Below, in pieces: positions 1 to 7,808 of a DNA stretch of 49,206 nt. The notes beneath the pieces are model-generated. The model worked only from the letters and a program-made list of their open reading frames with translations, was not told the DNA's origin and did no database searches. Source of the DNA: Candidatus Peribacteraceae bacterium (GTDB lineage Bacteria; Patescibacteriota; Gracilibacteria; Peribacterales; Peribacteraceae); contig JAQTSK010000008.1 in assembly GCA_028711345.1 (NCBI GenBank), positions 1 to 49,206 on the forward strand. The letters run 5' to 3'. Positions within the stretch are counted from its first letter, which is position 1, and each line of letters begins with the position of its first letter. The position numbers and the translations under genes were made by a program.

Positions 1-147
1 TCTTATCCCGGGACAATCGCCTCAACTCTCCCTCCTTCCGGGTATGGACACTCTGTAATTGCCAACGTTCCTCATACCCTTGAGCTGAAGGTCACCTCGC
101 GAGTCGCAAAAGTCACCAAAGGCGTAAAGACTAAATATGGTGAATAA
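1..147 (+). CDS. C-terminal end of an unknown protein (5' truncated by window)
   Basis: Frame 1 is open from the first base to a TAA at 145-147, giving 48 residues ending in KTKYGE. The segment has many Ser, Thr, Pro and Val residues and a Lys-rich tail, as in the last strand of an extracellular beta domain. No family is recognised. The next gene, a lipoprotein, starts 83 bases downstream on the same strand, so the two may be co-transcribed across the palindrome at 150-228. The 5' part lies outside the window. Confidence 0.5.
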   Translation, partial: SYPGTIASTLPPSGYGHSVIANVPHTLELKVTSRVAKVTKGVKTKYGE

Positions 148-149
148 AA

Positions 150-228
150 TATGAATAATGTAAAGTGAAGTACGAAAGCTTATTTTTACATCAAATTATT
201 CATTCTTCATTTTCACTTCTCCATTTCT
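150..228. repeat. Tandem-unit palindrome (TGAATAATG / CATTATTCA-type units)
   Basis: The left arm has AT-rich units such as AATATGAATAATG and AAAGTGAAG. The right arm has their reverse complements (ATTATTCATTCTTCATT, TTCACTTC). The right arm ends just before the ATG at 231. This is one member of the window-wide family described in the findings. Confidence 0.5.
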
Positions 229-230
229 CT

Positions 231-755
231 ATGCGCTCCCTCCGTCTCTCCACCATCGTCGCCATCATCACACTTTCTTTCGCCGCTTGCGGAGGGAAAA
301 CCGTTATCAAACCTGATAACACCGCAACGGGCAAGATTCAGGAATACAACAAAGTCACCGGCAAGGATCTGGAAACCAGTCCCGAGCATGGCACGCTCGC
401 TCACCTGTGGTACGGCGCTCTGACGGGAATCAATGACACGCCGGCGAACGGTGTCGGATTCCTGCGGGAGTTCGAGGATGGCGTATTCACCGGCTCACTG
501 AACCTCAATATCCTGCCGCGGAAGGATGGTAAGCGCTTCATCGCATGGATGGCGAAGCCGGGAGGAGCGGATCCGGTGCGCGTGGGCGAACTCACCAGCA
601 TCGTGGGGGACTCCAGACACTCGCTGTCCTTCGAAGTGACCGAGATTCTCTCCGATCGCACGGTGGTTCTCATTACGCTCGAGACGACCCCCGAACCGGC
701 ATCTCCCGGCACACGCGCCGCGGAAGGCACGCTGAAGGAGGTGGAAAGGAAATAG
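231..755 (+). CDS. Putative lipoprotein, RskA-like C-terminal fold possible
   Basis: A 174-residue protein with a lipoprotein-type leader: MRSLRLS, a hydrophobic stretch, then FAAC with the lipid-attachment Cys at residue 20. The mature part (about residues 60-170) resembles in outline the extracellular part of anti-sigma-K factors: an FIAWMAKPGG strand, a VGEL strand, then LITLETTPEPASPG before the last strand. That is only a pattern impression. An upstream in-frame ATG at 165 would put the leader inside the repeat, so the ATG at 231, right before the leader, was chosen. No Shine-Dalgarno is visible; the 20 bases before the ATG are almost all pyrimidine. The protein is likely anchored outside the cytoplasmic membrane. 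Confidence 0.7.
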   Translation: MRSLRLSTIVAIITLSFAACGGKTVIKPDNTATGKIQEYNKVTGKDLETSPEHGTLAHLWYGALTGINDTPANGVGFLREFEDGVFTGSLNLNILPRKDGKRFIAWMAKPGGADPVRVGELTSIVGDSRHSLSFEVTEILSDRTVVLITLETTPEPASPGTRAAEGTLKEVERK

Positions 756-756
756 A

Positions 757-878
757 GATCGGTGATCGGGCTATCGGGGATCGGTGAAAAGGTGAGTGAT
801 TATTTCGGCTGAACTGAATGACCGACTGTTTTTAATACAACCACCCGATCACGGATCCCCGATCACCCGTCAGATCGG
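757..878. repeat. Tandem-unit palindrome (GATCGGTGATCGGG units)
   Basis: The left arm (757-786) repeats GATCGG/TGATCGGG. The right arm (842-878) repeats CCCGATCAC and CCCCGATCACCC, the reverse complement. The arms enclose about 55 bases. It lies between the lipoprotein stop and a possible small membrane peptide on the minus strand. It could act as a bidirectional terminator, but no U-tract follows either arm. Confidence 0.6.
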
Positions 879-992
879 CAGCGCCTGCGTCGGTAATGTC
901 TTCACCATCGCGACGATGACAAAGGCAAGCATTGCCACGTGCACGAGCACGAGAGTGAGAGTTGTTCGCTTGAGCGGTGAGATGAATTGCAT
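870..992 (-). CDS. Possible 40-residue single-span membrane peptide
   Basis: A minus-strand frame starts at 992 (ATG) and reads MQFISPLKRTTLTLVLV..., with one hydrophobic helix (about residues 10-30) between a basic N-terminus and a polar C-terminus ending TQALPI. It looks like a small membrane peptide and obeys the positive-inside rule. No Shine-Dalgarno is seen; the leader is CCGCTTCCCCT. Its stop falls in the palindrome arm at 870. It could be chance coding, so confidence is low. Confidence 0.3.
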   Translation of the reverse strand: MQFISPLKRTTLTLVLVHVAMLAFVIVAMVKTLPTQALPI

Positions 993-1310
993 AGGGGAAG
1001 CGGCAGTGTAAGGATTTCTTTACGTCTGTCGAGCTGTTTGATCAAGTTTTGTGTTCTGAATTCAATTTTTCTTTCAATCAAACGGCTAACCGTCGTACCA
1101 ACCGGAGGATTGGCAACGGTTAGTTTTCGCAGACCTATGGCAAACCCCTCATCCACTGGCGACCTCCGTGGCTTGCCATGAGAATGCGAACCAACAACAA
1201 ATCGTCATCTTTGCGCGTTGAGCCGACCCCACTGCCAGGAAGCGGCTGATTTTTTAAACGCTACCTCAACCTCGAATGACGTCTGTATTCCGGTCGATTT
1301 TCAGACGTGC
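993..1310. other. Intergenic stretch without a supported gene
   Basis: About 320 bases. Short frames exist on both strands but none shows protein-like composition. GGCTAACCGTCGTACC and GGCAACGGTTAG form a weak inverted repeat (AACCGT / ACGGTT) near 1085-1125. No promoter or terminator can be supported. Confidence 0.4.
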
Positions 1311-1937
1311 TTAGCTCCGATTACCTAACTCAAATCCTGTATCCAGACCACGTAATAGATTTCTTAGTCCTTGCATGCACGTTATGCGCCTTGGTAAAGG
1401 AGGATATTGAAGCGTTCCCTCTCCATCCACACTATAGGGAACTGTCCGCAGTAACTGATCACCTCTCCTCACACTATAGACGACTTGAGCAATATTTCGT
1501 AGTGGAGTTGAAGCTCCATTAACAGCATTCGCAGGAAAGCACCAACCATCAATATCAACCATTTCGTTTCCATCGGGAAAATCTCGGCTTTGCCTGGCCC
1601 TCTGGTTCTCCGTAGTTAAAAAATCGAAAGCATCAGTAGGTGCTTGTGCCAATTCGGTTCGAATCTGTGCACTTGGACGGATTGAAAGACAGCCTGCTTG
1701 CTTTAAAAGTAATTGTCTGTACCACTCTTGAAGACCTTCTCGACTATGCAAAGCTTCAAAAGGCTTAAATATGGCAGAACGCAAGCCTTGCAAAGGGATA
1801 CCTAATGGCAATGAAATGCCAGTAGATCCTTCTCGTTGCACAACACCATCAGCCGCATTTAAATCAACAATCAGATGTTTTCTTCCATTCCACTTATCCT
1901 TGGCCGTGGTCTGATCTGAAAGATATTCTGCTGACAT
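1311..1937 (-). CDS. Hypothetical protein, 208 residues
   Basis: No family is recognised. The protein is soluble, with no signal peptide or membrane segment, and contains stretches typical of folded proteins (LPLGIPLQGLRSAIFKPFEAL; DFPDGNEMVDIDGWCFPANA). The start at 1937 is supported by a promoter-like TTGACA at 1996-1991 and a leader with a run of six C just before the ATG (minus strand, 1948-1943). The same leader layout occurs at two unrelated genes (starts 9580 and 25732). Lower GC than its neighbours hints at acquisition. It stands alone, facing away from tRNA-Pro. Confidence 0.55.
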   Translation of the reverse strand: MSAEYLSDQTTAKDKWNGRKHLIVDLNAADGVVQREGSTGISLPLGIPLQGLRSAIFKPFEALHSREGLQEWYRQLLLKQAGCLSIRPSAQIRTELAQAPTDAFDFLTTENQRARQSRDFPDGNEMVDIDGWCFPANAVNGASTPLRNIAQVVYSVRRGDQLLRTVPYSVDGEGTLQYPPLPRRITCMQGLRNLLRGLDTGFELGNRS

Positions 1938-1996
1938 AATAAGGGGGGAAAAATTTAATGGAGATATACTTTAATTTATATTATTCATCTTGTCAA
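1935..1996 (-). promoter_or_regulatory. Promoter and C-tract leader of the 208-residue gene
   Basis: On the minus strand TTGACA (1996-1991) is followed after 17 bases by TAAAGT, a poor -10 match, then an AT-rich stretch and TTTTTCCCCCC directly before TTATT-ATG. There is no purine-rich Shine-Dalgarno. Confidence 0.45.
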
Positions 1997-2208
1997 GGTC
2001 CCGTTTCCGACATATATATATTGTTATTAAACGCTTATATAAGCCATTTATCACAAATATTTCATTCAGCATATGTACTAGACTTCACCAAAGCTCTCTT
2101 TTGAATTACGAAGAATGTTATCAGAAAGTTCCCTAATTGCATGAATATTGAGTGAGTGTCGCGAAGTCAATAATCAAACGGGTTCTGCTCTTGCATACAA
2201 TTTTCAAC

Positions 2209-2284
2209 TGGTCGGAGCGACTGGACTCGAACCAGCGGCCTCGTGGTCCCGAACCACGCGCTCTACCAACTGAGCTACGCCCCG
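2209..2284 (-). tRNA. tRNA-Pro(CGG)
   Basis: Minus strand. The seven-pair acceptor CGGGGCG/CGCTCCG has one G-U pair. The D arm is GCTC-AGTTGGTA-GAGC, the anticodon stem CGTGG/CCACG, and the loop TTCGGGA with anticodon CGG and G37. The T arm contains GGTTCGAGTCC. CCA is encoded (2211-2209). G37 next to an NGG anticodon is typical for proline. Confidence 0.93.
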
Positions 2285-2386
2285 ACGTGGACTGAGCATA
2301 CAAACTATATGCGATTGTATCAATTCCATTCTTTTGAAAGCCTACGCATGACCGGTACTGATATGATTCATTTTTCCGCCAACCCC

Positions 2387-2827
2387 ATGCTCATCCCCGA
2401 CTCCCCTGCTCCATCGTGGTCCGGCAAGGATCAAAGCGGCAATACTCTGACGTCGCGAAATCTCACCGGTTCGTGGTACGTGCTGTATTTCTACCCCAAG
2501 GACGACACGCCGGGATGTACGAAAGAAGCCTGCGGATTCCGTGACCGGTTCGCATCACTCTCTTTGGTCGCAACCGTGATCGGCGTCAGTGCGGACTCTG
2601 AGAAGAGCCATCAATTGTTCATCGACAAGTATTCTCTCCCGTTCACACTGATCGCGGATACAGACAAATCAATCATCAGGGCATTCGGCGCCGACGGTCT
2701 CATCTTTCCGAAACGCGTGACATTCCTCGTCGATCCACAGGGGATCATCCGGAAGATCTACAAGGATGTAGACTGTGCCGGCCATGCGGAAGAAATCGAA
2801 AATGATGTCCGAGCACTCCAGGCCTGA
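2387..2827 (+). CDS. bcp: Peroxiredoxin of the PrxQ/BCP type
   Basis: A thioredoxin-fold peroxidase that reduces hydrogen peroxide and organic hydroperoxides in the cytoplasm. The family motif FYPKDDTPGCTKEACGFRD is intact: the peroxidatic Cys is residue 44 and the resolving Cys residue 49, five positions apart as in alpha-type PrxQ. GVSADSEKSHQLFIDKYSLPF and the strand TFLVDPQG also fit. The ATG at 2387 gives a 146-residue protein whose N-terminus aligns with the usual family start (PAPSW..). In-frame ATGs at 2348 and 2363 would only add unrelated residues. The C-terminus overlaps the start of the glycosylase gene by 23 bases, so the two are coupled in a small oxidative/alkylation defence unit. 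Confidence 0.88.
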   Translation: MLIPDSPAPSWSGKDQSGNTLTSRNLTGSWYVLYFYPKDDTPGCTKEACGFRDRFASLSLVATVIGVSADSEKSHQLFIDKYSLPFTLIADTDKSIIRAFGADGLIFPKRVTFLVDPQGIIRKIYKDVDCAGHAEEIENDVRALQA

Positions 2828-3374
2828 ACGATCTCCACTCGTACTCGATAGATCATTCTTCGACCGTCCGACGTGTCAGGTCGCGGAAGAGTTGATCGGA
2901 AAATACCTCGTACGCCGGATCGGCAGTAAGAATGTACCAGCAATGATCACGGAAACGGAAGCCTACGACGGACCGAACGACGAAGCCTGTCATGCGCATC
3001 GCGGGATGACGCCGAGAAATGCCCCCATGTTCGGTGCTGCGGGACATTGGTACGTCTACTTCGTCTACGGCATGCACTGGATGCTCAACATCGTCACTGG
3101 TCCCAAACAGTATCCGGCCGCCGTACTGATTCGCGGCGTGACACTTGAAGACGGAACGGTACTCGATGGTCCGGCGAAACTGACGAAGTATTTGCAGATT
3201 AATCGGACGCTCAATGATTCGATGACTTCAAAAGAAACGGGATTATGGATCGAGGATCGCGGAATCCTGATCGACCGGATGCGGATCAAACGCAAGCCGA
3301 GGATCGGCGTGGGGTATGCGGGGGCGTGGGCGGAGAAGGAGTGGAGGTATGTATATAAAGAAGTAGATAATTGA
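2805..3374 (+). CDS. mpg: 3-methyladenine DNA glycosylase (AAG/MPG family)
   Basis: Removes alkylated purines from DNA as the first step of base excision repair. Family hallmarks seen: RSFFDRPTCQVAEELIGKYL near the N-terminus, ITETEAYDGPNDEACHAHRG with the catalytic-region Glu, GHWYVYFVYGMHWMLNIVTG, and AVLIRGV followed by DGPAKLTKYLQI. 189 residues is normal for bacterial members. The start was placed at 2805 (second of two adjacent ATGs), inside the end of the peroxiredoxin gene. The last 18 codons are duplicated, with four changes, at 4856-4910 beyond the fabG-like gene, which suggests the 3' end was rebuilt or copied when that segment entered. Confidence 0.9.
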   Translation: MSEHSRPERSPLVLDRSFFDRPTCQVAEELIGKYLVRRIGSKNVPAMITETEAYDGPNDEACHAHRGMTPRNAPMFGAAGHWYVYFVYGMHWMLNIVTGPKQYPAAVLIRGVTLEDGTVLDGPAKLTKYLQINRTLNDSMTSKETGLWIEDRGILIDRMRIKRKPRIGVGYAGAWAEKEWRYVYKEVDN

Positions 3375-3746
3375 GCATGCAGCGGCTGGGGTGAAACGAA
3401 TGACCGTCTCAGATTGTCACCGGTGCAGATCTGATCCGACAGATTGCCGTCTTTCGATCACATCTTCCCGCTCCTTTTCACCGCTACTCAATCGCTGGCC
3501 CAATCTCAGCCCATTCGTGAGTTCATTCTGAGTTTGCTATTCCCTTGCGATGAATATGTTGTATAGATATACTTCTGTCGGCGTGAGGTTGCAGATCGTT
3601 TCTACAGCCGTTTGATCACGCCTGATCATTAACAACATCGGAAGGAGAAGAGAAAGGAGGGAAAGAAATATCCGATGTTTTTTTGGCGCGCAGGGGATGG
3701 TCCTTTGCGCGTTTATAAATTAACTTTTGAGAGAAAGGAGAAGGCT
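3375..3746. other. Long leader/intergenic region before the SDR gene
   Basis: About 370 bases without a supported gene. It contains two purine-rich stretches: AGGAGAAGAGAAAGGAGGGA near 3643-3662 and GAGAAAGGAG at 3731-3740. The second is a good ribosome binding site for the ATG at 3747. Such strong Shine-Dalgarno sites are unusual in this window. Confidence 0.5.
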
Positions 3747-4535
3747 ATGACCTTCTTCGTGGAAGGTGAGAGCCAAGAGGCTCCCAAGGGGAAAATTCTG
3801 AAAAACCAAGTCGCTCTGGTGACCGGTGGGTCGCGCGGAATCGGTCGCGCCACGGTTCTGGCCTTGGCTCAGGCGGGCGCGCATGTCATCATCAACTACC
3901 AGCGCAATACCCAGCAGGCCTACGAGGTCTGTGCGGCGGCCGAGGAATTCGGTGTGCGTGCGGAGGTAATCCAGGCGGATGTGTCGGATCAATCCCAAGC
4001 CGAAGGGATGATCCGGCGAGCCTTGGACGAATTTCCGCGCATCGACATCTTGGTCAACAACGCCGGCATCACGCGCGACAAGTCGTTCGTGAAAATGTCC
4101 CGCATGCACTGGGACGAGGTGCTGGACGTCAACCTGACGGGCGTCTTTCACGTCACCCATGCCGTGCTGCCAGGGATGCTGGCCGCCGGCTACGGCCGGA
4201 TCGTCAACGTGGCGTCCATCGTGGGGCAAACGGGCAGCTTTGGCCAAACCAACTTCGCAGCGGCCAAGGGTGCGCTGATCGCGTTCACGAAGAGCCTGGC
4301 GCGGGAAGTAGCCCGCAAGGGCATCACGGTCAACGCGGTTTCGCCGGGCTACATCGAAACGGACATGATGAGCGATGTGCCCGACAAAATCCTCGATGGA
4401 GTCCGGGCGGCAACGCCCATAGGGCGCTTGGGCAAGCCGGAAGAAGTGGCTGCGGCGATCGCCTTTCTGGCGCAGCCGCAGTCCAGCTACATCACCGGTC
4501 ACGTGCTGGCGGTCAACGGCGGAATGTACATGTGA
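3747..4535 (+). CDS. fabG: SDR-family 3-oxoacyl-/acetoacetyl-CoA reductase (FabG/PhaB type)
   Basis: A 262-residue NADPH-dependent short-chain reductase. Seen in order: cofactor loop TGGSRGIGRA (about residues 32-41), NNAGITRD, catalytic Ser in VNVASIVGQTGSFGQTN, the YxxxK position occupied by F in NFAAAKGAL (Tyr replaced by Phe), then VNAVSPGYIETDMM and the C-terminal GHVLAVNGGMYM. The ending and GITRDxxFxKM fit acetoacetyl-CoA reductases (PhaB) as well as FabG. A strong Shine-Dalgarno, higher GC and a clean terminator set it apart from its neighbours and suggest transfer. Loss of the catalytic Tyr would impair classical reduction, so the activity is uncertain. Confidence 0.85.
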   Translation: MTFFVEGESQEAPKGKILKNQVALVTGGSRGIGRATVLALAQAGAHVIINYQRNTQQAYEVCAAAEEFGVRAEVIQADVSDQSQAEGMIRRALDEFPRIDILVNNAGITRDKSFVKMSRMHWDEVLDVNLTGVFHVTHAVLPGMLAAGYGRIVNVASIVGQTGSFGQTNFAAAKGALIAFTKSLAREVARKGITVNAVSPGYIETDMMSDVPDKILDGVRAATPIGRLGKPEEVAAAIAFLAQPQSSYITGHVLAVNGGMYM

Positions 4536-4649
4536 CGCCGAAAATCCCCGCTGCACGACGCGACTGGGACAAATCGGATAAAAAATCGAAAAGAGGAATG
4601 GAGGTCTCCTTCCGATACACCGTCCCTACGCCGCAAGGCACAGGGGCAG

Positions 4650-4679
4650 AAAAGCCCGGACTATGTTCCGGGCTTTTTT
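4650..4679 (+). terminator. Rho-independent terminator after the SDR gene
   Basis: AAAAGCCCGGA (4650-4660), a six-base loop, then TCCGGGCTTTTTT (4667-4679). The 11-bp stem is perfect and followed by a T-run. This is the only textbook intrinsic terminator found in the backbone of the window. Confidence 0.92.
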
Positions 4680-4855
4680 CCGGCACTGCAAATACTCGAT
4701 CGTTTTCATTCTTTCAGCTATACCGAAGAAGTCGCCACTCATTCATGGCATGCAATGGCAATCACATGAAAAGCGATGTTCGAGTGTACGAAGGCGAAGC
4801 CGAATACCCTCCCCGAAGAGCGACGTCTGTTTACGGCGAGAAGTGAACCGATGAT

Positions 4856-4932
4856 CGAGGATCGGCGTGGGGTATGCGGGAAAGTGGGCGGAGAAGAAGT
4901 GGAGGTATGTGTGGATTGGAACAGGAGAGTAG
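4856..4932 (+). pseudogene. Duplicated 3' fragment of the mpg gene
   Basis: Positions 4856-4910 match the mpg 3' end at 3298-3352 with four differences in 55 bases. The reading frame continues to a TAG at 4930-4932 and encodes a variant tail (RIGVGYAGKWAEKKWRYV). An in-frame stop lies directly upstream, so it is not a gene. The two copies flank the SDR gene as direct repeats about 1.56 kb apart. Confidence 0.85.
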
Positions 4933-4942
4933 GGATGTGATG

Positions 4943-5030
4943 TGAGTATCGGGTATTCAGTATCAAGTATGTAGTATTCTGGAAAATTTCAGGATACTGA
5001 ATACTCAATACTGCATACCGAATACTCCGT
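4943..5030. repeat. Tandem-unit palindrome (GAGTAT/GTATTCAGTAT units)
   Basis: The left arm reads GAGTATCGGGTATTCAGTAT and on. The right arm is GATACTGAATACTCAATACT and on, its reverse complement in several units. A short AT-rich loop lies between. It sits 40 bases before the GTG start of the next gene. Confidence 0.8.
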
Positions 5031-5070
5031 TCCCCTACTCCCCTGCTCTCCTCACTCCTATACTCATCCC

Positions 5071-6759
5071 GTGCAACGCACCTGTGCCAACCCTTGGTGC
5101 AACTCATCCTTCGAGATCTCTTCCGCCGATCTCGACCTCCTCGAGAAAGTCTCACCAGTGATCGCCGGAATCCGCTTCGATCTGCCGGCGCCGACCCTCT
5201 GCCCCGATTGCCGCCAGCTCCGACGCCTCAGCTACCGCAATGAACGACGCTTCTACCGTCGTCCCTGCGCGCTGACAGGAAAGGAATGCGTATCGCTGTA
5301 CTCGAAAGACAAGCCCTGCATCGTCTTTGACCAAAAGGCCTGGTGGTCGGATGACTGGAACCAACTCGCAACCGGACGATCGTTCGATCCAAAAAAATCA
5401 TTCTTTGCTCAATTCCATGAACTGAGCCTCGTCGCCCCGCGTCCGTGCATTGTGAATATGAGCAGCGAGAACTCGCTCTACACGAATCATTCCGCATACA
5501 ACAAGAACTGCTACATGTGTATCAACACCGGCTACAGCGAAGATTGCTTCTACACGAGCGACTTTGCGCTGCGCAATAAGAATTGCGCCGATTGTCTGGC
5601 CATCCAGAAATGCGAACGGTGCTACGGTTGCGTGGACACGAAACAGGCATCCTTCTCACTCTTCCTGCACGAGTGCATCAACTGCACTGACTGCGCATTC
5701 TGCTACGACTGCCAGTCATGCAAGGACTGCATCGGCTGCTGGAATCTGCGCCAGAAGCAGTATTGCATCCACAATGAACAATTGACTCAAGAGGCATACG
5801 AAGCGACGAAAGAAAATCTCTGGCCAAAAACTTGGGATGCGATCGAGGAGATCGATCAGTCATTCCGGACACTAGTCAAGAAGAAGGCCATCCACCGGCA
5901 TGTCATCATGGAGCATTGTGAACAAACGACAGGAGATCACGACTTCCACTGCAAAGATGTTCGTGATTCCTACTACACCTGCGAATCCGAAGAATGCGCA
6001 TACTGCTACGACACCGGCACGGTGAAAAGCTGCATCGACGCTAATGAACCCTATCAGGGCGAACTCCAGTACGAGTCCCACGGTTGCAATCTGGGGTACA
6101 GCCTCTGCGTCTGCTCCAAATGCTACGAGTGCAGTAATCTCCTGTATTCGCAGTATTGCTGGTACTGCAAGGACTGCTTCGGATGCTTCGGACTCAGGAA
6201 CAAGCGGTACTGCATTCTGAATAATCAATGTACCAAAGATGAATATGAAGCTCTTGTACCGATGATCATTGAACACATGCGAAACACCGGAGACTGGGGC
6301 CAATTCTTCCCAACAAATCTCTCCGTCTTCGGCTACAACGAAACCGCCGCACAGGATTATGCACCGATCACGGAAAAAGAAACGGCGACACGAGAGTGGA
6401 AATGGCATTCCGTACCGGAGGATAAGCCTGCAGTGGTAAAGGTCATCCCTGCTCACGACCTGCCTGAAACCATCGACAATGTATCGAATGAGATCATCAA
6501 CTGGGCAATTGAATGCGAAGCAACGAAGAAACCGTTCAGGATTATCAAGCAGGAACTCGACTTCTATAGAAACATGAAACTTCCGATCCCCCGCCTCCAT
6601 CCGGACGAACGGCATAAGCGGAGGATGGCGCTGAGAAATCCGCGGAAATTGTGGGAGAGGGAATGCGGGAAATGCGGGAAAAAGATTGCATCAACGTATG
6701 CGCCCGAACGACCCGAAATCGTGTACTGCGAAGAATGTTATCTGGCTCATGTTTATTGA
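5071..6759 (+). CDS. Cysteine-rich multi-zinc-ribbon protein, 562 residues
   Basis: The protein has 47 cysteines, mostly as CxxC pairs, and no signal peptide. The N-terminal part (residues 5-70) has CxxxxWC and CPDC elements. A central array (about 150-245) reads CADCLAIQKCERCYGC and CINCTDCAFCYDCQSC. A C-terminal ribbon has CGKCGKK and YCEEC. Two blocks are clear internal repeats: CKDCIGCWNLRQKQYCI.NEQLTQEAYEA and CKDCFGCFGLRNKRYCI.NNQCTKDEYEA. Similar CPR proteins are often labelled CaiB/BaiF, which this sequence does not support: no CoA-transferase motif is visible. It most likely binds several zinc ions or forms metal-thiolate clusters. Starts at GTG with a CTCATCCC leader. Substrate or partner unknown. 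Confidence 0.8.
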   Translation: MQRTCANPWCNSSFEISSADLDLLEKVSPVIAGIRFDLPAPTLCPDCRQLRRLSYRNERRFYRRPCALTGKECVSLYSKDKPCIVFDQKAWWSDDWNQLATGRSFDPKKSFFAQFHELSLVAPRPCIVNMSSENSLYTNHSAYNKNCYMCINTGYSEDCFYTSDFALRNKNCADCLAIQKCERCYGCVDTKQASFSLFLHECINCTDCAFCYDCQSCKDCIGCWNLRQKQYCIHNEQLTQEAYEATKENLWPKTWDAIEEIDQSFRTLVKKKAIHRHVIMEHCEQTTGDHDFHCKDVRDSYYTCESEECAYCYDTGTVKSCIDANEPYQGELQYESHGCNLGYSLCVCSKCYECSNLLYSQYCWYCKDCFGCFGLRNKRYCILNNQCTKDEYEALVPMIIEHMRNTGDWGQFFPTNLSVFGYNETAAQDYAPITEKETATREWKWHSVPEDKPAVVKVIPAHDLPETIDNVSNEIINWAIECEATKKPFRIIKQELDFYRNMKLPIPRLHPDERHKRRMALRNPRKLWERECGKCGKKIASTYAPERPEIVYCEECYLAHVY

Positions 6760-6787
6760 AGGATTCATCCAAAGTGTCATCCGCATA

Positions 6788-6822
6788 AAGACAGTGAAGG
6801 CATTTGATGGTACAATACTCCG
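6788..6822 (+). promoter_or_regulatory. Promoter giving a leaderless or near-leaderless transcript
   Basis: AAGACA (6788-6793), 17 bases, TACAAT (6811-6816), then only six bases (ACTCCG) before the ATG at 6823. Transcription would begin at or beside the start codon. Confidence 0.65.
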
Positions 6823-7485
6823 ATGCAAGCACACTCTGAACAACCATCAAATCCCGAAAAAAAGAACGAAACCGGTTCCCTACTATTCGCACAAGTTGCC
6901 AAACTCATTCAAGGTGTGATCAAACGCCTTCAGAATGTTATGGGGATTACAGAGGAACGTGAGCGGAAGCGCAATGATGCTGAGTATAGATTGGCATATC
7001 AGGAAGAGACAGAAGGACATATGCTCATTAATGCTGCAACTGAGGGTCTGCCCAGCATAAGAGGACACGGCTGCGAATCAGAAGCCGATTTTCGATCAAT
7101 TCTTGCGGATGGAAAACTCATCCATCACAAAAGAAACGAATTCTATGGACCAATCTATCAAATGGGTTCTTGGGCATCTTGTCGAGACAATGGCTTCGGA
7201 GTGTTTGTACCGGAACCATACAAACCTATTCCATTTCAACATACGAGAGGAGAAGAAGAATATGAAGTCAATCTCGATGGAATCAAATGGATAATGGTAC
7301 GGTCCAGCAGGCTTGATGCATATCGTCGGGAAGCAGAAGCATTCCCGAACGGAGAAATGGCGAAATACATTGGAAAGATGAGAACGTACAAACAAGTTGC
7401 TGACGAAATCGCCGCACGCAGAGATGAATTCATAAAATTGCAAGCTGCTGAGAATGCAGAAATCGTCGGAACGTATCGAGGGTAG
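6823..7485 (+). CDS. Hypothetical protein, 220 residues
   Basis: No recognised family. The first 60 residues are polar and helical (AKLIQGVIKRLQ, TEERERKRNDAEYRL). Then comes a globular part with GHGCESEADFRSILADGKLIHHKRNEFYGPIYQMGSW and an aromatic stretch, VFVPEPYKPIPFQHTRGEEEYEVNLDGIKWIMV. It ends in a charged helix. The phrase around GKLIHHKRNEFYGPIYQMG is reminiscent of ADP-ribosyltransferase-like or toxin folds where a bound ligand is gripped, but this is a guess. The start is fixed by the promoter six bases upstream. It converges on the RNHCP gene with 13 bases between stops. Confidence 0.65.
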   Translation: MQAHSEQPSNPEKKNETGSLLFAQVAKLIQGVIKRLQNVMGITEERERKRNDAEYRLAYQEETEGHMLINAATEGLPSIRGHGCESEADFRSILADGKLIHHKRNEFYGPIYQMGSWASCRDNGFGVFVPEPYKPIPFQHTRGEEEYEVNLDGIKWIMVRSSRLDAYRREAEAFPNGEMAKYIGKMRTYKQVADEIAARRDEFIKLQAAENAEIVGTYRG

Positions 7486-7498
7486 AGAACGCTACCTG

Positions 7499-7807
7499 TT
7501 ATCCGCTATACGCTGCTACTTTCCCCATCACCTCCACATCATCATCCCCCGCCGCCTTGTTCCGGATCTCTTTCTTACACCCGCGACAGCGATGAACAAT
7601 GACAAATCCGCCGGACTGCTGATCGATGGCGACGGGATCCATCAGTTTCCTGCACTCCGACAACCGGTCTCCCGGGCCGTCACGATCAACATGCAACGAT
7701 CGTAAGCAGTTCGGGCAATGATTGCGGCAACCGGTTCCTTCAAGCGGTCGGACGGTTGCGCCGCAGTGCGCGCAGATGAACGGTTCCTGACGGGGAATGA
7801 AAACCAA
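7499..7807 (-). CDS. RNHCP-domain zinc protein
   Basis: A 102-residue protein of the RNHCP family, named after the motif seen here as CRNHCPNCLRSLHVD. Zinc ligands: CAHCG near the N-terminus, the CxxxCPxC of the motif, and CRGC near the C-terminus. Function unknown in the family. The start is best placed at the TTG at 7807 (reads MVFIPRQEPFICAHCG); an ATG further upstream (7849) lies inside the palindrome and adds low-complexity residues. It is divergent from purD, with the palindrome 7809-7904 exactly between the two start sites. Confidence 0.8.
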   Translation of the reverse strand: MVFIPRQEPFICAHCGATVRPLEGTGCRNHCPNCLRSLHVDRDGPGDRLSECRKLMDPVAIDQQSGGFVIVHRCRGCKKEIRNKAAGDDDVEVMGKVAAYSG

Positions 7808-7808
7808 T

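Noticed and set aside
757-878. Intrinsic terminator after the lipoprotein gene
   Set aside because: A hairpin is possible but no T-run follows either arm, so only the repeat is claimed.
3720-4556. 278-residue frame antisense to the SDR gene
   Set aside because: It mirrors the codon structure of the clear FabG/PhaB gene on the plus strand.
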